The position numbers were made by a program, and so were the translations under genes. Below, piece after piece: positions 50,851 to 59,241 of a stretch of 64,000 nt of DNA. The first letter of the stretch is position 1. The number at the start of each line of letters is the position of its first letter. The notes under the pieces were generated by a model. The model ran no database searches. It saw only the letters and a program-made list of their open reading frames with translations, and was not told the origin of the DNA. Source of the DNA: Kribbella kalugense (GTDB lineage: Bacteria > Actinomycetota > Actinomycetes > Propionibacteriales > Kribbellaceae); assembly GCF_004365875.1 (NCBI RefSeq), contig NZ_SODF01000003.1, positions 481,763-545,762 of the forward strand, written 5' to 3'.

Positions 50851-52911
50851 ATGTCCGAGTCCGGTAACGGCCGGTACAAACCACGCAGGAAGGCGACCCG
50901 AGCAGCTTCACGCTCGTCGCGTTCCGGCAACCGGTCCACCCCGCCCGCGGAGACCACCCCGCCCGCACCGCCCGAACCACCCCGCTACGCACCGCGCAAC
51001 AGCGACGAGTCGCCCTTCTGGGCCACCGCGCAGTCCGCCGGCGCGTCCAACGAGTCCCCGTTCTGGGCCGGAGGCAACCAGTCCCGCCCGGCCACCCCGC
51101 AGTACGCCCCACGCGGAGCCCTGCCCAGCTACACCGCCCCCGAGGACGCCACTGGTCAGCCAGTGTCCGGTCAGCCGGGGACCGGTCAGCCAGGTTCCGG
51201 TCAGCCGGGGTCCGGTCAGCCGGGGTCTGCTGAGGCTGGGCTCCCGGCGCGACGGCCTGCCGGCGGTACTCCGTCGTGGGTCCAGCAGTCGATCGCCGGC
51301 GACGACCCCGAGCCGCCCAGCCGCGCCCGTCGCGCCGCTCGCCGCGCGGAGTCCGCGGAACCGGCCGAGCGAACTGAACGCTCGGATCGCAGCGAGCGCA
51401 CAGAGCGCACCGGCCGCAGCGAACGCACCGGCCTCGGCGAAACCGCCGCCTCCTGGTCCTCCCGCCGAGCATCCGACGACTGGGCCTCCCTAGGCATCGA
51501 ACCCTCCACGGCCGACCCAACCCCGTCCCGCCCAACCACACCCCCGGCAACCGCCGGCGCGGCGAACGCCAGCGGGAACGACGCGAGGGGCAGTCGGGCC
51601 GGGCGAGACGGCGCAGCAGCCGGCACAACCGCCGCCAGCGCAGCCGCACAAGACCTAGCCGCCACCACCGCCCGCCGCTCCACCCACCCCACCCCCTCCG
51701 AACGCGACGCGGCCGGCACAACCGGCGCAGCCGCCAACGCGTCAACCCTCGGCGCAACCGGCGCAGCCGCCACACGCCTCGGCCACCCAGCGGATCTCGA
51801 CCCCAGCCACACCACCGCCCGCTTCGGCGCATCCGGCCTCGGCGACTCCGCTGACGATTCCGGCGACAGGAGCGCGCGCTTCGGCGCGGCCGGTGTTGGT
51901 GCTGCTGGCCTTGATGGAGCGCACGTTGGTCGCGCTGGCGGTGGTGCAGCGGGTGCCGGTGGACGTGGGTCGTCTGGGCCTGGTGGTTCTGGGCCCGGTG
52001 GTTCGGGACCGGGTGGTTCTGGTTCTGGTTCTGGATCCGGGCGGGGTGGGCGGGCTGCGGCTCGGTCGGCGGCTGCGGGGCGGGCTCGGGGGCGGCGGTC
52101 GATTGTTGCGATCGCGTCCGTCGTACTGGTGATCACGCCGATCTCGTGGATCCTCTTGCACCAGCCGCAGAACGACGACGCGGACGCCTCGGTACCGATG
52201 GTCACCCGGACCGACGACACCTACATCACCCCGACCACAAAGGCCGCCGTCGCAACCCCGTCATCGCGGGTCACCACTCCCAAGGTCACCCCGACGACCA
52301 CGCCGACCGTCACCCCGACGACGACTCCGACCGCGTCACCGACGGACACGCCGACGGATTCCGCGAGCCCGACCACGGTCCCGTCGACCACCCCCAGCAC
52401 CACAGACCCGACGGACACGCCGACATCCGAGCGAGCCACCGCGGCCCCGACGTCCCCCGGCCGCACCGTCAGTACCGGCCGCCCAACCCCGACGTCCACT
52501 CCAACCAGCACCCCGCCGCCGCCACCTCCGGCGCGGGACGGCGGTATGAACAGCGACGAGCTGCAACTGTTCGACATGCTCGACAGCGCCCGTAAGAACA
52601 ACGGCTGCAAGGGCCTCGAGCAGGACCCGGGCATCACCGACAGCGCACGCTCCGACGCGAGCAGCCGGGCCAAGTCGGGCTCGACCAACAGCAGCGGCTC
52701 GTCGAAGTCGACCGCCGGCGGCGACAACTGGAGCGCTCAGCAGGCGTACGACCAGATGATGGCGCAGAGCCGGAGCACGATCCTCAACTGCGGCCTGACC
52801 ACCCTGGGCGTCGGCCGGAAGACGTACGCGCACTGCACGTCGATCGACCTGCTCGGCCTCTGCATCGGCTCCAAGCCGACCCGAGTCGCCTGGGTAGCCG
52901 ACTTCTCGTAG
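50851..52911 (+). CDS. Large low-complexity membrane protein with degenerate CAP-like domain, third of three
   Basis: 686 residues. The first ~415 are cytoplasmic by topology and very low in complexity: basic/Pro-rich start, ESPFWA at 53-58 and 68-73, YAPR at 46-49 and 85-88, five GQPxx repeats (102-126), Glu/Arg-rich and Ala/Gly-rich stretches, two ARFGA motifs and a GPGGS repeat. A transmembrane helix at about 417-437 and a Thr/Pro linker lead to a C-terminal domain (566-686). There only the disulfide pattern (NNGCKGL, ILNC) and the end (VAWVADFS) match the two upstream CAP proteins; their catalytic-like His and Glu are gone. Probably a diverged paralogue with a new cytoplasmic role. Confidence 0.78.
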   Translation: MSESGNGRYKPRRKATRAASRSSRSGNRSTPPAETTPPAPPEPPRYAPRNSDESPFWATAQSAGASNESPFWAGGNQSRPATPQYAPRGALPSYTAPEDATGQPVSGQPGTGQPGSGQPGSGQPGSAEAGLPARRPAGGTPSWVQQSIAGDDPEPPSRARRAARRAESAEPAERTERSDRSERTERTGRSERTGLGETAASWSSRRASDDWASLGIEPSTADPTPSRPTTPPATAGAANASGNDARGSRAGRDGAAAGTTAASAAAQDLAATTARRSTHPTPSERDAAGTTGAAANASTLGATGAAATRLGHPADLDPSHTTARFGASGLGDSADDSGDRSARFGAAGVGAAGLDGAHVGRAGGGAAGAGGRGSSGPGGSGPGGSGPGGSGSGSGSGRGGRAAARSAAAGRARGRRSIVAIASVVLVITPISWILLHQPQNDDADASVPMVTRTDDTYITPTTKAAVATPSSRVTTPKVTPTTTPTVTPTTTPTASPTDTPTDSASPTTVPSTTPSTTDPTDTPTSERATAAPTSPGRTVSTGRPTPTSTPTSTPPPPPPARDGGMNSDELQLFDMLDSARKNNGCKGLEQDPGITDSARSDASSRAKSGSTNSSGSSKSTAGGDNWSAQQAYDQMMAQSRSTILNCGLTTLGVGRKTYAHCTSIDLLGLCIGSKPTRVAWVADFS
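51154..51228 (+). repeat. Five 15-bp tandem repeats coding GQPxx
   Basis: Five in-frame 15-bp units code for GQPVS, GQPGT and three GQPGS (residues 102-126 of the third CAP-cluster protein). The three last units are nearly identical in DNA, so copy number is probably variable between strains. Confidence 0.8.
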
Positions 52912-52934
52912 TAGCCGGATCTGCACGCAGGCAG

Positions 52935-52967
52935 AACCCCCTCGGACAGCCCGTCTGAGGGGGTTTT
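52935..52967 (+). terminator. Rho-independent terminator after the CAP cluster
   Basis: A 12-bp stem (52935-52946 with 52954-52965, one G-T pair), a 7-nt loop and a following TTTTG. The left arm begins 24 bp after the stop codon of the 686-residue protein. It is the best intrinsic terminator in the window. Confidence 0.9.
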
Positions 52968-53077
52968 GCGTGGGTTCTGCATGCGTGGAGGGACAGGTTG
53001 TGGATTTGCGGGGCCGTTCGGGGTGGTGAGTGCGACCATGGGTAGACGACCTGGTCCACCAACCCGCGGGAGGCTGG

Positions 53078-53338
53078 ATGTTTTCCGAGCGTGACGACGT
53101 GGATCGGGAGGCGCCCGCGCACTACGGGATTCATCCGGACGCGTTCGCCGAGGAGCGGCCGGATCCGCGGCCGGAGGAGGCCAGGCGGATGGGATTGAGC
53201 CGGCACACCGAGGAAGGCGCCGTGCTGTCGTTCGCGTCCTCACTCGACCGCGGCAAGCCCGGGCATCGGATGATGGCCTGGATCCTGCTCGTCACGTTCG
53301 CCGCACCCGTGGTCTACATCCTGCTGGTGCTGCTGTAG
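53078..53338 (+). CDS. Small hypothetical protein with C-terminal membrane helix
   Basis: 86 residues from ATG 53078, which has GGGAGG four bases upstream. The N-terminal 60 residues are charged and Pro-containing (HYGIHPDAFAEERPDPRPEE). The last ~22 form one transmembrane helix (WILLVTFAAPVVYILLVLL), so it is tail-anchored. Family unknown to me. Its end overlaps the convergent GlxA-type gene by 25 bp. Confidence 0.68.
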   Translation: MFSERDDVDREAPAHYGIHPDAFAEERPDPRPEEARRMGLSRHTEEGAVLSFASSLDRGKPGHRMMAWILLVTFAAPVVYILLVLL

Positions 53339-54267
53339 AACTCCTGCCGATGCCGCACCGGCGTCGTCCCCAGTACGGTGTGAAAATGGTGGCGTAGCGC
53401 GTCGCTGCTGCCGAACCCGCTCTCCCCCGCGATCCGCTCGACCGGCAGATCGGTTGTCTCCAGCAACAACCGGGCCCGGTCCAGCCGCTGCCGCAACAAC
53501 CACGCCTGCCCCGAACTCCCCGTCCGCGCCCGGAACTGCCGCGTGAACGTACGCCGTGACAGCGCCACCGCGGCCGCCCACTCGTCCAGCGACACCGGCT
53601 GGTCGAGCCGCGCCCGCGCCCACACCATCGCCTTCTCGATCACGTCGTCGCTCGGATCCGGCGGCACCGGCACCGGGATGTACTGCGCCTGTGACCCGCT
53701 CCGATGCGGCGCCACCACGATGTCGCGGGCAACCTTCTCCGCCTCCTCGACCCCGTGATGGGTCCGTACCAGGTGCAGACAGCAGTCCAGCGATGCCGCC
53801 GTACCCGCCGAGGTGATGAGATCGCCGAGATCGGACCAGAGCACGTCGGCCCGTACCTTCAGCGACGGATGCCGGGCCTGCAACTGATCCGCCCACCGCC
53901 AGTGCGTCACCACCTCGCGGCCCTCGGCGATCCCGCTCTCCGCGACCAGGAACGCCCCGACGCACAACCCGACCACGGTCGCTCCCCGCCCATGCGCGCG
54001 CCGAATCGCATCCAGCAGTACGTCGGAAGCCTCGAGACCCGGCTCCCAACTCGGCAGCACCACCACGTCGGCCCGGTCCATCACCTCGAGCCCGTGGTCC
54101 ACGGTGATCCCGAAGCCGGCGTTGGTCCGCATCGATCCCGGCTGCTCCGCACAGACCAGTACGTCGTACTGCTTCGAGCCGCCGCGGCGCTCGCCGAGGA
54201 CCAGGCACGGCACGGACAGGTGGAACGGGCTCATCCCGTCGTACGCGAGAACCGCGACAGTTCGCAT
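53314..54267 (-). CDS. GlxA family transcriptional regulator (DJ-1/PfpI plus AraC HTH)
   Basis: A 317-residue regulator. Residues 1-170 form a DJ-1/PfpI-like domain with the conserved nucleophile-elbow Cys (GLCVGAFLVAE). Residues ~215-317 form an AraC double helix-turn-helix (SLDEWAAAVALSRRTFTRQF and VERIAGESGFGSSDALRHHF). Start ATG 54267; upstream extension rejected. Divergent from the UlaG-like gene (82-bp gap), which it may control. Confidence 0.9.
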   Translation of the reverse strand: MRTVAVLAYDGMSPFHLSVPCLVLGERRGGSKQYDVLVCAEQPGSMRTNAGFGITVDHGLEVMDRADVVVLPSWEPGLEASDVLLDAIRRAHGRGATVVGLCVGAFLVAESGIAEGREVVTHWRWADQLQARHPSLKVRADVLWSDLGDLITSAGTAASLDCCLHLVRTHHGVEEAEKVARDIVVAPHRSGSQAQYIPVPVPPDPSDDVIEKAMVWARARLDQPVSLDEWAAAVALSRRTFTRQFRARTGSSGQAWLLRQRLDRARLLLETTDLPVERIAGESGFGSSDALRHHFHTVLGTTPVRHRQEFYSSTSRM

Positions 54268-54349
54268 GCCAACAGTATGGCCCGATCTTCGGTAAGTGTG
54301 GCTCCCGGGCCAATGGTGAGGCAGGGCACCACACAGGAGGATCGTGGTC

Positions 54350-55111
54350 ATGGAGATCACGCACATCGGCGGTCCGACCGCCGTTCTCAGCCTTGGTGGC
54401 CTGACGTTCCTGACCGACCCCGCCTTCGACGCACCGCAGGACTACCAGCTCGGGAACCGGGTGATGACCAAGCTGACCGGTCCGGCGATCCCGGCCGCGG
54501 AGCTCGGTCCGATCGACGTCGTGCTGGTCTCGCACGACGAGCACAAGGACAACCTTGACGACGCCGGCCGCGCGCTGTTGCCGTCGATGCCGACCGTCCT
54601 GTCGACGCCAGGTGCGGCGACCCGCATCGCCGGCGTTCGCGGACTCGAGAGCTGGGAGTCGATCGACCTGCCCCGGCCGGACGGCGGTGTGATCACGGTG
54701 ACCGCCGTACCCGCGCTGCATGGTCCGGAAGGCGCCGAGAAGATCCTTGGCGTCGTCACCGGGTTCGTCCTGCAGGGCGACGGGATTCCGACTGCCTATG
54801 TCTCCGGCGACAACGCCTCGATCGGCCTGGTCAAGGAGATCGCGGACCGGTTCGCGCCGATTGATGTCGCGGTGCTGTTCGCGGGTGCCGCTCGGACCGG
54901 ATTGCTCGACGGGGCCAGCCTCACCTTGACGTCGACGGAGGCGGTCGAGGCCGCGCAACTGCTCACGCCGGCGACGATCATTCCGGTGCACACCGAGGGC
55001 TGGGCGCACTTCACCGAGGGCCCGGATCAGTTCGTGGCCGCGTTCCAGGACGCCGGTCTGGCGGACCGGGTGAAGGTGCTCGAACCCGGGGTCGCGACGA
55101 CCGTTGGTTGA
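54350..55111 (+). CDS. UlaG-like MBL-fold metal-dependent hydrolase
   Basis: A 253-residue MBL-fold protein. LVSHDEHKDNLDD (residues 59-71) is the metal-binding loop, with one extra residue relative to HxHxDH but in a form I recognise from this subfamily. ALHGPEG, YVSGDNASI and VHTEGWAHF supply further ligands. AGGAGG precedes ATG 54350 by nine bases; GTG 54344 is possible. Members hydrolyse lactones or phosphodiesters. Divergent GlxA-type regulator suggests regulated detoxification or catabolism. Confidence 0.85.
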   Translation: MEITHIGGPTAVLSLGGLTFLTDPAFDAPQDYQLGNRVMTKLTGPAIPAAELGPIDVVLVSHDEHKDNLDDAGRALLPSMPTVLSTPGAATRIAGVRGLESWESIDLPRPDGGVITVTAVPALHGPEGAEKILGVVTGFVLQGDGIPTAYVSGDNASIGLVKEIADRFAPIDVAVLFAGAARTGLLDGASLTLTSTEAVEAAQLLTPATIIPVHTEGWAHFTEGPDQFVAAFQDAGLADRVKVLEPGVATTVG

Positions 55112-55222
55112 GCCCTTGACGAGCACGGAGCGTAACGACTAGCGTGCGAGCGCCGGGGGGAACCGGCAGTTGTGTTCATCGGGCCGGGGGGAAATCGGCC
55201 CACTGCCAAGGGGGAAATCCTT

Positions 55223-55693
55223 TTGTTCGTACGACGCTTCCGCACGCTCTTCTCCGCCGGAACGGCCGCTGTTCTGCTGGCCGGTACGGCGGTGCTCGCA
55301 CCACTGACGGCCGACGCGGCGATCACGGCGGTACTCAGCGGGATCCAGTACGACCCGCCGGGCACCGACGTCCGCACCAACGCGCAGATCAACAACGAGT
55401 TCATCACCGTCCGCAACATCAGCACCCGGCCGATCAACCTGTCCGGCTTCCGGATCCTGGATGTCGCGAACCACGTGTTCGTGTTCCCGCGGGGCTACGT
55501 GCTGCCGGGCCGGTCGACGGTGATCGTCCGCACCGGCAAGAACCGCAACCGCGCGCTCACGCTGTACTGGAACTCGGGCAACTACATCTGGAACAACACC
55601 GGCGACACCGCCCGCTTCCAGACCCCGGCCGGCAAGACGATCGACACCTGCTCCTACAAGGCCGTCACCGGCCGCTACCGGCTCGCCTGCTAA
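55223..55693 (+). CDS. Secreted lamin-tail-domain-like protein
   Basis: About 156 residues. TTG 55223 with GGGGGA six bases upstream gives a proper signal peptide (FVRRFRTLFSAGTAAVLLAG, cleavage near DAAIT); GTG 55172 would put an odd extension before it. The mature part is an Ig-like lamin tail domain (NEFITVRNISTRPINLSGFR and GYVLPGRSTVIVRTG). Two Cys near the end could pair. Probably a structural or substrate-binding secreted domain; function unknown. Confidence 0.78.
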   Translation: MFVRRFRTLFSAGTAAVLLAGTAVLAPLTADAAITAVLSGIQYDPPGTDVRTNAQINNEFITVRNISTRPINLSGFRILDVANHVFVFPRGYVLPGRSTVIVRTGKNRNRALTLYWNSGNYIWNNTGDTARFQTPAGKTIDTCSYKAVTGRYRLAC

Positions 55694-55699
55694 GAGCCG

Positions 55700-56551
55700 C
55701 TAGTTCTGCGCGGGATCGGCGCCGTCCGGGATCCATTCCCGGACGGCGATCTCGTCGCCGACCCGAATGGTGCCTCCGGCAAGTACTGCGCCCTTGATCC
55801 CGAAGCTGACCCCACCGCCGTACTCCGGTTCACGCCGGTACGTCGCCAATGTCCGAGTCGGCTCTGGACCGGCCTTGGCCCCGGTCGCCTGGTTCACCGT
55901 CGGAACCGCGCACCGGATGCCGCGGGCCGAGTAGCCGATCTCGACCGAACCGGCCGTCATCCGCAACACCTTGTCCTCGGTGTGCGGCTCCGGCCAGCCG
56001 GACACGACGATGTTCGGCCGGAACCGGTTCATCGGGATCGCATCGCCGCCGTGCTCGACGATCCGCTCGTTCAGCCCGTCGAGTGACGACTCCGACGTGA
56101 TCATCAAAGCGTGCGCGTCGCCGAACCCGGTCAGTCCGCGATGCGCACCCCACCCCGGCCGGTCGTGCTCGGGCGTGACCCGGACCAGCGCGGCCGGCGT
56201 ACCGAGGCGGGCCGTGAACCACTCGTCCGCGGCCGAGTCCTGAACGACGCCCTGGCCGAACCATTTCCCGAACAGGCTGACGTCGCGCCGCTTGCCGTCG
56301 TACTGGATCGCGAGCTCGAGCGAAGCGGCACCGGCGGCGGACAACCGGAGGCTGTCGCCGGCCAGCTCGGCGTGGATCGTCGCCATCGCGGGCAGCTTGC
56401 GCTGGCTGAGGAAGGTGCCGTCCGGCTCGACCAGCATGAACAGCCGATCGTTCAGCAGACCGGTCGGACCGACCTCGGCCGAGTCGACCGGGATCCCGGC
56501 CAGGCCCTTCACCGGGTAGTACGCCAGGGCGGAAACCTTCGCGACAGACAC
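55700..56551 (-). CDS. MOSC domain protein (YcbX/mARC-like)
   Basis: A 283-residue protein with an N-terminal MOSC_N beta-barrel (LAYYPVKGLAGIPVDSAEVG and LNDRLFMLVEPDGTFLSQR) and a C-terminal MOSC domain with a Cys in ARGIRCAVPTVNQ, at the position of the Mo-ligating Cys. Such proteins carry sulfurated molybdenum cofactor and reduce N-hydroxylated compounds. GTG start at 56551, divergent from the HTH gene with a 45-bp gap. Confidence 0.88.
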   Translation of the reverse strand: MSVAKVSALAYYPVKGLAGIPVDSAEVGPTGLLNDRLFMLVEPDGTFLSQRKLPAMATIHAELAGDSLRLSAAGAASLELAIQYDGKRRDVSLFGKWFGQGVVQDSAADEWFTARLGTPAALVRVTPEHDRPGWGAHRGLTGFGDAHALMITSESSLDGLNERIVEHGGDAIPMNRFRPNIVVSGWPEPHTEDKVLRMTAGSVEIGYSARGIRCAVPTVNQATGAKAGPEPTRTLATYRREPEYGGGVSFGIKGAVLAGGTIRVGDEIAVREWIPDGADPAQN

Positions 56552-56596
56552 GGACCAAGCCTAACCGGACCTTGCTCTGTTGAAACATGTTGAGTT

Positions 56597-57121
56597 ATGT
56601 TTGAACACGTGGAAGATGCTTTCGCAGCCGCATTACAACGAGTCCGACGTCAGGCCGGCCTCAGCTACCGGCAGTTGGCTGACCGCGCCCACTACTCCCA
56701 TCCACACCTCGTCCGCGCGACGAACGGCAAGCACCTCCCGACCTGGGACGTGACCGCGGCCTTCCTGACCGGTTGCGGCGTACCCGCCGATCTGATGCCG
56801 GTATGGCGCCGGCGGTGGGAGGAGGCGAGTCGCGATCCGCGAGACATCGTTGGACTGCTGGAGAACGCGGAGACCCTGGAAGAGCTGGGTGCTGCTGTCG
56901 CCGCACTCGCGCGACCGCGATCGTTGCGATCGCTCGAGCAGCTGACCGGCATTCCTCGGGCCACGATCCAAGCCTGGCTTCAAGGTACGAGGCTGGCCGG
57001 TCGCGACCGGCTCGACCACCTGGTCCGGTCGGTCGACGCGACGCCGGCCGAGCGCGCCGCCGTTGCCGAGGCAGTGGAGCGGCTCAGCTCCGGAAGACTG
57101 AGGCCGGCGCCTGCGGCGTGA
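56597..57121 (+). CDS. Helix-turn-helix protein with two XRE-like domains
   Basis: 174 residues with an XRE-type HTH at each end: residues ~10-65 (LSYRQLADRAHYSHPHLVRA) and ~100-155 (RSLEQLTGIPRATIQAWLQG). No enzyme or sensor domain. Duplication inside one protein would let a monomer bind two half-sites. ATG 56597 sits near a TGTTGAAACATGTTGAGTTATGTTTGAA stretch rich in short repeats that could be its operator. The 3' end overlaps the convergent synthase-like gene by 38 bp. Confidence 0.8.
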   Translation: MFEHVEDAFAAALQRVRRQAGLSYRQLADRAHYSHPHLVRATNGKHLPTWDVTAAFLTGCGVPADLMPVWRRRWEEASRDPRDIVGLLENAETLEELGAAVAALARPRSLRSLEQLTGIPRATIQAWLQGTRLAGRDRLDHLVRSVDATPAERAAVAEAVERLSSGRLRPAPAA

Positions 57122-57890
57122 CGAATCCTTCGGCGTCGGTCAATGCCGCTGCCTTGCCAGCCAGTTCGGCCAGCGCCATCACGTCGTACGGCGGCTGGGC
57201 CCGGCGACCAGCGTCCGTCAGATCGGGGACGGGCTGCGGTGACGCGACCACGATGACGTTCCCGAATCCCTTGCCACGCAGGATTTTCCGCTCCGCAAGC
57301 ACGACCCCAGCACCGATCGCGGCCTGCACGGTCGCCGCCGTACGCCGGATGAACGGCAACCCGGCCTTCCCGTCGATCAGGTTTGCCACGAGTACGCCGG
57401 TCGGCCGCAGAACACGGGCGCACTCGGCGAAGAACTCGGCGGTGACGAGATTCGCCGGGACGGCCTCGTGCTCGAAGGCGTCCAGGATCACCAGGTCCAT
57501 CGAGTCGTCGTACAGCTCGGTGATGCCGGCCCGGCCGGTGACCGGGCGGACCTTGATCCCGGAACGTTTCGGGAGTGGGAGCGCCTCGCGGACGAAGTCG
57601 GTCAGGTCCTCGTCCGGCTCGAGGACGACCTGACGAGAGCGAGGCCGAGTCACAGCGACGTACCGCGGCAGGCTCAGCGCTGCTCCGCCGATGTGCGCGA
57701 CCGCGATCGGCTGACGTCGCGGCGCCACCGCGTCCACGACGTCGCCGATCCGGCGCATGTACTCGAACGGCAGGTTGGCGGGATCAGCCAGATCAACCTG
57801 CGACTGCGGCGACCCGTCGATCCGCAGCACGAACGTCCCGTCGTGCTGCGCCTCTACAGTCGCCAGCCCGGAGGCCGTCCGCCGTTCCAC
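57084..57890 (-). CDS. Spermidine-synthase-like methyltransferase-fold protein
   Basis: About 268 residues of Rossmann fold like spermidine synthase: VAHIGGAALSLPRYVAVTRP matches the cofactor loop, VVLEPDEDLTDFVRE the acidic residue after beta-2, and MDLVILDAFEHEAVP the catalytic Asp region. No N-terminal membrane part. GTG 57890 is the best start I see, without clear SD. Actinobacterial members often lack proven aminopropyltransferase activity. 16 bp downstream of the GDPD gene on the same strand. Confidence 0.82.
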   Translation of the reverse strand: MERRTASGLATVEAQHDGTFVLRIDGSPQSQVDLADPANLPFEYMRRIGDVVDAVAPRRQPIAVAHIGGAALSLPRYVAVTRPRSRQVVLEPDEDLTDFVREALPLPKRSGIKVRPVTGRAGITELYDDSMDLVILDAFEHEAVPANLVTAEFFAECARVLRPTGVLVANLIDGKAGLPFIRRTAATVQAAIGAGVVLAERKILRGKGFGNVIVVASPQPVPDLTDAGRRAQPPYDVMALAELAGKAAALTDAEGFVTPQAPASVFRS

Positions 57891-57906
57891 CCACCCATCA
57901 TTCCAG

Positions 57907-59049
57907 TCAGCGAGCTTCCTTCTCCTCCGCCACCGCGATGTCGGTGTTGTCGGTGAACAGCCCGTCGATGCCAACCTTGCGGTACGCCGCGATCTCGCCG
58001 AACAGGTCGCCCGAGTCGTTCGGGTTCGCGTCGCTGTCGAAGTCGGCCGGCAGGAAGGTGTTCTCCACCCGGAACGTGTACGGGTGCACGACCAGGCCGG
58101 CCCGGTGCGCGTCGGCGACCAGGCTGGTCGGCTTGCCGAGCTTGCCGGCCGCGTCCAGCGGGATGATCTGGTCCTTGGACGGACCGAGGCCGTCGGCGTA
58201 CTTCCCTACCTCGCGGAGGCCAGAAGCGCTGCAGATATCGGCGTACGTGCGCTTGTCGCCGGACGCGACGAAGTCGTACGGCGCGCCGACCGAGCTGGTC
58301 AGCTGGACCAACGGGACCCGGAGCTGCTTGTCCAGGGCCTTCAGGTTCGACACCTCGAAGGACTGCACGAAGACCTTGGCGTCCGGCCGGTTCAGGCCGT
58401 TGCGGTTCAGCGCCTTGATCAGCTCCGGCTCGAGCGGGAGACCCTGCTGCCGGAAGTAGGTCGGGTGCTTGGTCTCCGGGTAGATGCCGATCGGCCGGCC
58501 GAGCTCCTTGGACAGGCGCTTGCTGAGGTCGATCACTTCCTGGAAGGTCGGGATCTGGTAGTGGCCGTCGAAGACCGTGTTGTGCTGACGGGTCGCCGGG
58601 ATCCGCTCCTTGGCGCGCAGCGTCTTCAGCTCGGCCAGCGTGAAGTCCTCGGTGAACCAGCCGGTGGTCGCGACCCCGTCCAGCATCTTCGTCTTCTTCC
58701 GGTTCGCGAACTCAGGGTGGTTCGCGACGTCCGTCGTACCGCCGATCTCCGGCTCGTGCCGGGTGACCAGCACGTGATCCTTGGTGGTGACCAGGTCGGG
58801 CTCGATGTAGTCGGCCCCCATCCTGGCGGCCAGCTCGTACGACGCCAGCGTGTGCTCGGGCCGGTATCCGGCCGCGCCGCGGTGCCCGACGATGACGAAG
58901 TCGTCGTGCTTGGCGGCCTGTACTGCGGTCGCCCCGGCCGAGTCCGGATCGGACTGGTGGACGGCCTGCGGGACCAGGACCGCGGCGGTCACCGCGAGCA
59001 CCGACGCGGCGACGGGGACGAATCGGCGGGACAACACCGTTCGCATCAT
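57907..59049 (-). CDS. Secreted glycerophosphodiester phosphodiesterase
   Basis: About 380 residues. ATG 59049 with AAGGAG upstream. Signal peptide (LSRRFVPVAASVLAVTAAVL). GDPD active site: VIVGHRGAAGYRPEHT (catalytic His), GADYIEPDL (metal Glu/Asp) and VTRHEPEI (second His). Long insertion relative to cytoplasmic UgpQ, as in GlpQ-type secreted enzymes. It hydrolyses glycerophosphodiesters, possibly also teichoic-acid fragments, to glycerol-3-phosphate outside the cell. Confidence 0.92.
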   Translation of the reverse strand: MMRTVLSRRFVPVAASVLAVTAAVLVPQAVHQSDPDSAGATAVQAAKHDDFVIVGHRGAAGYRPEHTLASYELAARMGADYIEPDLVTTKDHVLVTRHEPEIGGTTDVANHPEFANRKKTKMLDGVATTGWFTEDFTLAELKTLRAKERIPATRQHNTVFDGHYQIPTFQEVIDLSKRLSKELGRPIGIYPETKHPTYFRQQGLPLEPELIKALNRNGLNRPDAKVFVQSFEVSNLKALDKQLRVPLVQLTSSVGAPYDFVASGDKRTYADICSASGLREVGKYADGLGPSKDQIIPLDAAGKLGKPTSLVADAHRAGLVVHPYTFRVENTFLPADFDSDANPNDSGDLFGEIAAYRKVGIDGLFTDNTDIAVAEEKEAR

Positions 59050-59241
59050 GGGCAACTCTCCTTACACCTCAGGGACTGTTGCCACCCTTGGGCATCGGGG
59101 CAGCCCTCTGCCGTACGCGGAATGGCCGATCGATGAATCATCCATCGGGATGTGAGCAATTCGGCCCGCCCCCAGCGTTGGGCTCCCGGTCGGACCTTGC
59201 TAGCGTCCGAAGGACACCAAACGCACAGAATTGGAGTGGTC

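Noticed and set aside
51154..51228. CRISPR-like repeats
   Set aside because: 15-bp units without spacers, in frame inside a gene; simple coding tandem repeats.
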